From Periplaneta americana (taxonomy: Eukaryota > Arthropoda > Insecta > Blattodea > Blattidae), in contig NC_091127.1 in NCBI RefSeq assembly GCF_040183065.1, forward strand, positions 26,648,391 to 26,712,390: a stretch of 64,000 bases of DNA, written 5' to 3'. The first letter of the stretch is position 1, and each line of letters opens with the position of its first letter. Made by a program: the position numbers and the translations under genes. The notes under the pieces were generated by a model. The model had not been told where the DNA came from. It searched no databases and worked only from the letters and a program-made list of their open reading frames with translations. Of the stretch, positions 32,504 to 43,964 are shown piece by piece.

Positions 32504-34504
32504 GTAAGAGATCATACTTTCACTTCATAACGTAGTATATTACAGATACTGTCTCATAAATAATGTCGGTTTTGGAGAAAAATGTTAGTTGGAGTGTGTT
32601 GTGACAAGAAATTTGTTAATCTTACCTCCAAAATTAAGGCTATTAGATTCTAATGGTCTTGAGATAAGTTCAGTGAGGTTTGTTATCTCACGTTGGTACC
32701 AGTTTACGGTTTTTGATGCGAAGAATTCTCATTTCAACGGCTTCGAAGTTAAATTTCTTCAACGCAGGAAGTGGGCTATGGATCGAAACAGATGGCAATC
32801 TGAAAGCGGAACATCAGGGCTATATGCCAGGTGTGGTATCATTATTATTTCTCTAAATTCCGGGAATTCTTTCATGGGTGTTCGAATGGTATGAGGTCAC
32901 GCATTGTTCTATCGCAAGAAAACTCTATTTCGATTAATTAATGCCGAATATCTCTCTCTCAAAATTTCATGCACTCGTTCTAGCTGTTGGGAATGTTGCA
33001 CGTCGGTTTGGAACAAACTTCCAATGAATCACATCTTCAAAATTCCGCCAGACACGTAACATTAATTTGGGGCCTTACCGATTTGCTTAACGACGAATTT
33101 GGCAGACTAGCAGTGATCGAATCACTGTTTTGAGATAGCAGGGTAGCGGTAATATACCCGTTTTCATCACATGTGACAATTCTGCTCATAAATCTATCAT
33201 CCATGAGATCAGCGATAAGCTGACGACAGGAATATCCACTCTGCGTTGAATCTGTTTAAGTGTCAATTCATGAGGTACAGATCTAAAACTTAAGTATGAT
33301 TTTCTAAGAGTCTTAATGTTGCGATTAGAGTTGAAAAATGATAGAGAAAGCAAGAGTAACAGCGCCTGCAAAGCCGAAAACCCGCACGACAGTATTGCCT
33401 AAGTCGTTGACTGCTTGTAACTGATTCAAGTGAACTTTCAAGACATCGGGAGTGGTCAACTCTCGAACGTCAAGCAGACTTGAATCGCCATAGTTGTCTA
33501 TACCAGACTGAACTTTTATCTATTTTGGCAACTGTTATGTCCAGTAGGCCTATGTATGAACAATCAAGTAGCCTATTTGAAACATCTCTACTTTTCAGTA
33601 CATAATAATCCATCCCGAATCTTTATTTAATTACTAGGCCCTTACTAAAAGGCTAGGATTTTTTTCATATGTTTGAGATCAAATGTACAATCTCAAGTAA
33701 AAAAAAAATATTAATGCTTCATTTAATGTTAAGTTTTATGTTTCTTAGAAATGCAAATTTATTTGTTTTTTTTTTCTATTTATATCACAGAGGTAATTTC
33801 TGATAATACACTCGGAACATTTTGATAACTATGTTTTTTTTTGTATCAATTAAACATCTCTAATGTTATTTATTTCAATGATGTATGTTATTCAAAGTTA
33901 CAAAATCTTTTCATGCCGACCAAATGCTATTTCGAGAATGATGAACAAGACTCGAAGCGTACGAGAGTTACGAGACGAAACTCGAAAGACAAGTGCAACG
34001 ATCACAGCGAGAGAGCACGGCAGTTAGATTTGTTCATCTCTAGTGGCGATGTGTTGTATCTTTTGAAACACCAAGTTCTTATGACAACCTACGAGTAGTT
34101 TCATTTTTTGTGGATTTTCTTCCAAAAAACTGCGTGTATTCTCAATATTTCATACCGCAGGTCTTCTAGGACGTTGTAAATCTTAGTGTTGCCTCCATGA
34201 CTGAAACGCTGAACCCATTGTTGTGTTACCACGCTCACTAATGACACCCTCACTCTCGACTTCACATATCCTTCGAGTCGCGGTAGAAGCTTTATATCTT
34301 CTTTGCAATATAGTGCTTAAGGATTCTAATCACAAACTTTATAACCTCCATTTTATGTTCTTTATATTAACAACTGACTACTGTCACATGCTCACAATGC
34401 GCAATAACCATAGCGTTCTGTAAATTGCATTGCGTAACTAAAAAAAATTATTAAAATATTACAAAACACCAAACTTAAAAAAAACCGACATTACTTAAAA
34501 GACG

Positions 34505-34566
<62 letters not shown>

Positions 34567-35882
34567 TAGTTGGGAATATGCCCATTTATGACAAAGCAAA
34601 GTACTTAGAGACGTTTCTTTGTCTTTCTTTTTGCCCATAGTTCTCTCATTCTTTAGCTGTGGACTTCTTTTCTCTCTCTAGTTCACGTAGTTCCAGTCTT
34701 TTTCTTCGGTTTTTCCTCTTTGTCAACTTGCCACTTATGAACTTTGATTCTTGTCTTCTTGTGTGATTCCTGCCAATTTGAAATATTTTTTTTTTTTATT
34801 TCGCCAATCCATTTTATAGTACAGAGTGATTTATATAGAACTGACACATTTCTTTCTTTAATTATTCCGTTGGAAATTCATTCAGTGACCCAATTTTAGC
34901 ACCTAATTAAGCAGAATGTTCTGGAGTTTCGATTCCTTGTCACTAGATGCGCAGATGTTTATGTTTTATTCCTATTGTTGGCAGCACTAGATGCGCAGAT
35001 GTTTATGTTTTATTCCTATTGTTGGCAGCTGTTTTAGACATTTTGTGTCAACGTGAAAATGCAGTACACATTAAACCAACGACTCTTTATGTGAACTCAC
35101 AGAACACACGCCATTGGGCCATCGAAAATCCACATGTCATCCATGAAGCACCTATGCATCCGGTTAAAATCGGACTTTAGTGCGCAATATCCGCACAGAG
35201 AATAGTGGGGCCAATTTTTTTTAACCAGACTGTGAACACTGCAGAGTACCGACTGATTTTCATGGAGTTTGTTGAGCAACTGGGCGATGTAGAGCTGAGT
35301 CAAGGATATTTTCAGCAAGATGGCGCTACATGCCATACATCAAATGAATCCATGGAACTAATTGCAAGTTTCTTTGACGACCGAATAATTTCCAGGAACC
35401 TGTGGCCACCGAGATCTCCGGATTTGACAACGCCGGACTTCTTTCTATGGGGTTACTTAAAAGACAGGGTTTACGCCACACGTCCCCAGACATTGGACGA
35501 TCTGAAGCACAACATCACACAGGAGATTCAAGCTATTGACAACAGAGTCCTCCAACGAGTGGCCAGTAACATGTAACGACGTGTTGAATTGTGCCTTATG
35601 CAGGATGGAAGACATTTTCAACATTTGCTATAGAGGTAAATAATCTACCAAAATTTCTTTACATTTTAGATATAATAAGTTGTCGCTAGCACAATTCGTT
35701 TTGAAACAATTAATGAAATAAATGTGTCAGTTGTATATAATTCACTCTGTATTTGTGCTTTACTCCTACTTTCATAAAATTCAACTATTTGTTTTGTGGG
35801 TCTGTCGAGGTTCATTTTTTTTTAGGTATCCGTTAAATTTTAACCTTCTTTTTCTAATGTCACTATGAATGTCTGTGTATTC

Positions 35883-35946
<64 letters not shown>

Positions 35947-38900
35947 TCATTTCGACACATCTATCACGCTTCCATTTTCTTCCTGGATTTCAATTTTATA
36001 ACTTGCTTAGTAATCCTGCATTCTCGTGAGTGTTCTAGTAGTCTTAACTATGTTCTGTTTTCCATAGATCCTGCTTAATCTCCTTGTCTATTTCATTTTT
36101 ATCTTATCGAATCATAAAATTCTTGAATAGTGTGTTAAATAACCCAGTTCTGTATCCAGTAATTAATGTTTATACCTCTTAGCGACTTAAGTATTCTGAC
36201 CCCATTTGTCAGCATGCTTCATAGAAATGAATTGTATAGGAAAAGTGACGAGCTGAACATTTTTGATTACTTTTCCTGCTTCAGTAATTTATTTTTATTC
36301 ATTTTTTTCCACATCAGAAATTAATTTTCTTACAGTCTACTACTGAATGGTTTGTTTCCAAAGGAAGAAGAAAAACTGCTGGCTTCAAAATATACGGGCC
36401 AATTTTGAAAAATACGTGTTTATTCTTATCTTACAAATATTTTATATCATTCTATGTACTTAATGTACTAGAATACTTCATAGTTTGCGAACAATTTCTC
36501 AATTAAAATTTAAGCTAGTAGGTTTTAGCCTGAAAAAAAAAATTAATTAGAAAGTTTTGGCCTGATAAAAATTAATTAGAAGGTTTTGGCCTGAAAAAAT
36601 TAATTAGAAGGTTTTGGACAAAAAAGTCATAATTTTGAAAATCACTTTTGAGTGACAAATAGCAGAAATTGATAAAAAATAAATTTACCATTGGATTCAA
36701 AGTGTAAAAAAATGTTCATTATGTTATTGCGTCAAAGTCATAATCTGTTTTTGAGCAAGATGGCAGTTTTGCTAACAAGCCATTCAATTAAAGTAAAACT
36801 TCTTTTATAAGTTTCTCAAATACGTTTTTCCTTTAGCCCCGGCAAATTTCCTATACTTTCCATATTAATTTATTTCGGCTGTATGTTTTTCGTTTATACG
36901 TTTTTACACATAATGATTGTATTTAAAACTCCAAGAGATACGAAAAATCATTTATACGTTCTACATCAATTTTTCTCTAAATTAGGTTTGGCGTGAAAAT
37001 AATATAAGAACACGAAAATACAGTAGGTGTTCATTGTTAAAAGCGGGCTCACTTCGAAATTCGAAGCTGCCCATGCTGCCTCCAACAATTTTGTGTTCTT
37101 TAAAGATGCTGTTACTGCTTTAGAAACAGTGAAACATTTTGTAACACATCATGATGTAACTCAACAAATTACTGAAGAGTTATCACAATTTGAGGGCATG
37201 TTTATTCTTTAGGAGCAAGGAGTCCAAAACAGCTGACTTTTTTTTGTAAAATAATCACGTGTTATTAAATGAAGATTACACGCTAAGAATGAGATAAATT
37301 TTCTGGATTGGAGTTTGAAATGTAATAGGCTATATCAGACAGCTTTGGATCTAAGCAGCTAAAATATTCTATATAAATAATCTTCCATTCTTCAAGAATG
37401 TGTGTTATAAGTTTGAGTATTATATTACAGATTCACATATGGTTTAACTGTGAAGTTATAAATTTACTTTGAGAAAATTGTATTAAATTGACTTACCTAA
37501 GTCGTTCTACTCATATATACGGTAGTCTTCAAATATTATAAATGTCATTTCAACTTATACTGGCACGTTTTTCTCACTTATGTGTTCTTTTTTCAGAATT
37601 TCATAAAAAAAGTTAAAATGAAGTTTTACTGTACTAGTATTATTTCTTTTCTTACTTCACCTATTATCAGCAAGATTGTTACAATACAAAGGAATGTTAT
37701 TACGTTGAAATATTTTCTAGAATAAGTATGCTTTTAGTTTATTTCTTATTCATAATCTTGTCATCACATTCAACCATATAGATAAAGCTGATGGTCCTGA
37801 ACCCTGAACATGGGTTTATATCTGACCGTCCATTGGTAAGGGACGACGTTCAACGGTTGGTGGATGTGTGTGTTCAGAAACTGTCAGAGGAACACTCTGT
37901 CCCTCTCGCAACAATACAGATGCAGGTGTACTTTGACACTAACTTCGCTCCCCGACAAGATATCATCAATGAAAATCGAGCCAACATAAAACTCCGAACT
38001 GCGCCCCTCATAAAGGAAATAATTGAGACAAATACTAAGACCAAAGAGGATCTCGATAAGCTGTACCGAAAGATGGTGGTGACAACTATCATGAGTTCTG
38101 GGCTCGGGAATCCTACTCAACTTGGAGTCCTGAGAGAAGCTGCAGGCAAGTATCATGACAGATTAGCAAAATATTACCGTGGAAAAAGAATATTACAATT
38201 TTATTATAGAAAATAATACATAAAGTAAAGACAAAGTCCTATTAGTTAGAAAATAAAAAATTCTCAAGTACTGTACTTTATCAGGCAGAAATCCAAAATG
38301 CTGTAAATTTTACAGGAGAAGCTATTCAGCTGTAGCTCAGACAATCAGCTGACAGTTTCTCAATAAAGAAGTCTGTAATTGATCACCACTAAATCCTGTG
38401 AGATGGTCAATATTATATGGATTACATCAATTTCTAAATGTTTTGTTTTAAAATATTCGTGAGATATCGCAAAAATTATTTAAAATATCACACATCTTAC
38501 GAAATAGATTTATTCAATCATATATCAATCTTCTTAATTTATCCAGCTGTTTCCTGACAACATAAAGTCCGCTATGGTCCACTGTAATCTATTCAGTTGT
38601 TGTTTTTCACGAGAAATGAGGGGTATTTTGATTGGTGTTCATTATAGATGCCTGTTGCTAGTAGCCAGAGTTGGGGTGTAGTCAATATATACTGCAGGGC
38701 TGTGTCTTCTGCAACTGGTACTGGTACCCTCTCGTGGGTACTCACCTTGTCGTGGTGAGGGGGCTTAAACTTGTTGTTTAAGCTAACAAGTAACAAAGAG
38801 GTACCCACATAAGCTGCATTAACACCAACGCAGTCCCACTATATTTTTCACTGCTTATGATTCATGGAGTCCCTCAGTGTAAAATTCTTCGGAGGTAAAA

Positions 38901-40102
38901 TAGTTCCTTCAATCATATACTGTATAACTTATACAGAGTAATCATTGGAATTCATCAGTCACGTTGTACCACTAAACTCTATTATCGTTACACTAATTAA
39001 AAATATTTGAGAGCTGTCACAGATATAATTGAACTATTATACTTGTCAAAAAAGGACGATACAGATGTTATAAAGTGAATCATACAATAAGCTTATATGA
39101 GCCAGTTCAGTTTCTGTATCTTTCCCTTTCTGTCTCGCTTATCATTACCGTTAAGAAATAAATACCTCATTATCTTATATTTGCGACAAACTTAATAAAA
39201 CTGATTTTATGAGTTATATCACTCTCTCATTGAACCATTAAACTATAAATTTTGCATAATATTCTTTGTTATTTAGGCAGTCTGTTCTGGTAGAAAGAAT
39301 TTTCAATAAATATACAAGTGTTTGTGGTATATTTAGGACATAATTTAATTGAATAATAATTGAAATATCACTATCATCAAAAAATGAAGATATAGATGTA
39401 CTGGTAACAAAGTTCATAAAATCACACAATATTTCTATGTGTGCTAACTCACTTTAAGTCTTAATATTTCTCTCTTTTCAACATCGACATCATCATCGTC
39501 GTTATCCTCATCGTCGTCATCATCATCATCATCATCATCGTCGTCATCATCTAGTTCATGTATTGATATAGGTATAGGTTTAGTGTCATCAAAACATATA
39601 CACGTTACACAGCATAAGTTAAGGGGAAGGTACACCATTGGCCTGCATAAGTTTAGTGTAATTAATTTTTTTTATATCTCAGCTACTGTAAAAGCTAAAT
39701 GAACAAAACTTTTCATGCTTCATATACATACATTACACTTTATAAAACACTATTCAGAATATTAAAATAGCTAATAATAATTACTTGTAAAAATAATATG
39801 AAATTTGCATATTCTTTTACAATGGTAAAGGATGTAAAGGATTTACATAATAAAATGTAGTGTACAATTAATTATATGTCTACATGATTATTTTACTGGA
39901 ATATTTTAAAGACATAGCCTAGGATCTTTTATCTATTCCTTCAAGAAATATTTTTTATCTTAATCATTAGGTACCGGTACTTTCCATATTAAATTTTCTG
40001 AAATGTTTTATTAAGAAAAAATATATTCTGAATAGTGTTTTATAAAGTGTAATGTATGTATATTAAGCATGAAAAGTTTTGTTCATGTAGCTTTAATAGT
40101 AG

Positions 40103-40159
<57 letters not shown>

Positions 40160-43100
40160 ATAATTTCACTAAATTTTTGCAGACCAATGGTGTACCAGTA
40201 CATCCCCCTTAATGGCAGTCCTGTTTTCCAAATCCAGCTGCTCAGCTCATGTATTGGACCAAGAAATCTGTTACGGTCTCAATAGCCTCAAGACAAACTG
40301 CAGAACTGCACGCATTGTATTCTTCACTTAACATAATTAGGAACACTAAACCCAGACGTTTGAGATGGACGGGCATGTAGCATGTATGGGTGAATCCAGA
40401 AATGCATATAGAATGTTAGTTGGAAGACCTGAGGGGAATATACCTTTGGGGAGGCCAAGGTGTAGATGGGAGGATAATATTAAAATAGATTTGAGGGAGG
40501 TGGGATATGTTGCTAGGGACTGGATTAATCTTGCTCATAATAGGGACTGATGGTGGGCTTATGTGAGAGTGGCAATGAATCTCCGAGTTCCTTAAGAGCC
40601 ATTTGTAAATAAGTATTAAATACCGGTATTGATGGTGTTGAACAGTAACTTCGTAATCAAAATAATCACTTTTACAGGAGAGCAAAAAAACATTTTAATA
40701 TCTTGATAACGAACAAGCATCTGACATAAGAGGATATTTAAGACATTTTTGATACAGATAAGTGAAATCTCATTTTGCTAATTATTTGACATGCAAGGTT
40801 GCTATTCAATATCGCCAATATACTATATTTCTATTCCTATTCACGTGTTTACATTAGAGACTATACCCAATATGGTCCATTTTGATAAACGATGAAAACA
40901 ATATTTTCCTGTTCTAGCTGCTTTATCGAGTGTGTTCCCACAAACCGAACTATCTCAATTCATGTCCATGTCACGAAAAGACAAAGAACAGCAGATCGTC
41001 GAACTCACACAGATCACCACTGGAATCCGTCTTTTTAACCGTGACTGTCAGAAGGGCGGAGAAGGCATTGAAGATCGTAAGTGTTGCAGTGTACACATGC
41101 CATACGTACATATAATAGACCTCTCTCTACATTTTATAGACTTTACTAACGCTTCTCATTATGCAGAATATATTTTAATAAATGTATGCTTATTATAATA
41201 TCCAGTTAATAAAATTAAGATCCTGATTTTATTCAGAAAAAAAAAAGACTTCATTCATAGCAGTTCCACCCAAATCTCAGACAGCTGACAGCTTTTCACT
41301 GATACTTTTGAAATGTATATCTCTGTACAGTGTTATGATATTTTAATATTGCTTTTTGTGTAATATAGCTATAGAAAGACTGTTTCTTAATTGTGAAGCA
41401 AATGTCAGTAAGTGCTATGACGAATCCTCGGACTATGTACAATATTCTGAATATTCACCGACACTAGATTACTACACAGTTGATACAAAGTCATTATTCA
41501 TTAAATAACCAATTTGTGTGTATAGAGAGTGAACCGTAAGTAATATCATTAATTTCAGGAGGTTATTCTTTGAGATATTTCAAACGAAAAAAGTTTAAAA
41601 CAATTTTGCTCATTCTTGCTTCCTTTCCGAGATAACAATTGTTTTATATGAAACATTTCATAGCGTGTTTTGGGAAAGTCATTGATTTAATTTCTAATAT
41701 GCTCAGCCAATTTAAGAGAGCAGTGTACTGTGATAATAAATTATTGAAAGAATTATAGTTTTGTCCTTTAAAAACGCATAAATTTGATCCATACAAATGT
41801 AACACTTCAAAATTCCTTTTCAGAACGGAAAATTACATTTGTTAGGATCAGATTTATGCACATTTAAAAGATAAAACTAAAATTATTTCAACCGTTTATA
41901 GTCACAATTCAATGCTCTCTTAAATTGATTGAGCATATTGGGAATTAAATCAATGGCTTTCCCAAAACACGTTATCAAATGTTTCTATAAAACAATCTTT
42001 ATCTCGAAAAGAAAGCAAAAACGAGCAAAATTGTATTAAACTTTTTTGTTTCAAATGTCTTAAAGAACAACCCCCTGAAATTAATTACATTACTTATGGT
42101 TTACCTTGTATATATGTGTGCGTGCATATGCAAAGGAACCACTTGGCAGCTTTCTAGTTTGACATATAGACAGTGATTTGAGCGTGATCCAGTTGATACA
42201 GGACTTCAATATCTATATAGTTTATTGCTTAGAATGTGGTCATACCAAAGGCATAAAAAATTCTCAGTTTGAATAATCCTTTTTTTTTTTTTTAAGATTA
42301 TATGTGAAATTAAAACCCGCCAAGTGATATCTTTTCATATGAACACATATATACAATGTTCAAAAGTATGGAATATTACTCATAACTTCTTAAATTTTAA
42401 TTTCACAAAAAAAAAAAAAGTTTTATACAAAAACTGTTAGAGATAAACCATACAATATGATACCAATGTTCGAAAAAAAGTTAGTTGTTCAGGCATACAG
42501 GATGTGACAGTAAACTTTGTTTTTTTTTTTTTTTAAATGGCATCCTATATTAAAATTCACATATTTCAAATCTCCATTAAATTTTACGTGTGAATGTGTA
42601 GAAATTTTCCCCGTTCACCTGTTTCATGTCTTTTAACTATTTATTAAACTTGTTTCGTTAACTCAAACTTGAGACAAATGAATATGTAAAATCATGTTGA
42701 GTAAGTCATAGAAGTAAACAAAACACTATGACTAACCAAACTTGACCATAGATGCTCAAAATGAGAACAAGTCACAGCCAAACAATGTCCCAGTCTATCA
42801 CGGAAACAGTCCATTTTTTTCTCACAGTTACATACTGATCTGTTCCATCTCATATCTACAATAGAATATATAGATATATAGCTGTCAGCTAAATGAGAAG
42901 ATTCCAGACGAAATTTATTTATTATTTTTCATCCAAGTTTTCTTCTTTGTAGGTAAGCATGTGCATAGGCTGACCAGATTTTTTATGATCCTACAGGAGA
43001 TATCGGCAATTTCAAGAAAAACCACAAACATTTATCTAGTCACTATCTGTTGAAATGTTGCAGAAATTACATGTAATGGTAGATACAATGATAGAACTTT

Positions 43101-43933
43101 GCACACTAAATTTGTAGAGTATCTTAACTTTCTGAATTAAATGAATAAACACACATAACTTCTATACATAATTATGGCCACTAGGAATTCAATTTCAGTA
43201 CTGACGCATGTATCGAAGTCTTTCACATGATACTGTACACACTGAATTCTAACACACACATTTTACAAGTACTTGTCTGAAGAATATATCTTTTTAAGGA
43301 TCTGTTCATTCCCATACTGCTTCACACTAAGTTCTTCACATGAGAAATGAAAGTTTGTTTTCACTTGTAACAAAGCTGTTTCAATTTTCATTCTTGACTT
43401 TTCATCAGTCTTTTAACTGACGAATTACTGACTGAAAGACACGATTAATGACAATATTTTGAGAAGATTTTCAAATGGAATAGAATTTTTTTTTTTGAAA
43501 TGTTGAAAAACATCACACCAATTTTCATCTGTTGGTTTGTCACAAAACTTTTCATTTTTTGAACTACTTAAAAATGGACGCTGCGGCAGTTCTAACACTT
43601 CCATGCAACGCGAATGAAGACAAAGATGGTATATCGTATGTTCTTCTCAAAGAGTGCAGAATATTTCATACTGTGCTCGCTGGTTCTTCTGTCTCATACT
43701 GAGAACCATTCAGAAATGTGCAGTTTCATCATGATACTTAAATATCCATGTGTAAAATTTCATTGAAACAAAATAAAAATTTCTGGGGACAAAATTAATT
43801 TCCGGAGACAAAAAGGGGACATTTGCTCCCTGGGGACAGCAACTCAAAACCAGGGACTGTCCCTGGAAATCGGGGACGTCTGGTCAGCCTACATGTGCAA
43901 TAACACAAAGATACTACCTATTTTAATAATAGC

Positions 43934-43964
<31 letters not shown>

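Larger units (their letters stand above)
34822..35749 (+). mobile_element. IS630/Tc1-mariner element with one premature stop and internal deletion
   Basis: Inverted ends CAGAGTGATTTATAT and CAGAGTGAATTATAT, each flanked by TA (34820-34821, 35750-35751). The AACTGACACATTT block is shared by both ends. Length is 928 bases, shorter than the 1.2-1.3 kb usual for intact relatives. The N-terminal HTH and first catalytic region are largely missing, and a perfect 44-base tandem duplication lies at 34941-35028. Confidence 0.88.

Noticed and set aside
32589..32894. 101-residue + strand open frame just after Cfap206 exon 1
   Set aside because: Antisense of a decayed mariner transposase whose motifs read on the minus strand.
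35869..36078. Poly-isoleucine open frame
   Set aside because: Translation of an (ATT)n microsatellite.
38149..38151. Canonical GT donor for Cfap206 exon 2 at 38150
   Set aside because: Using it leaves two bases at the junction and shifts exon 3 out of the FAP206 frame; the GC donor four bases upstream keeps it.
39444..39638. Aspartate-run minus-strand open frame
   Set aside because: Translation of an imperfect (ATC/GTC)n microsatellite.
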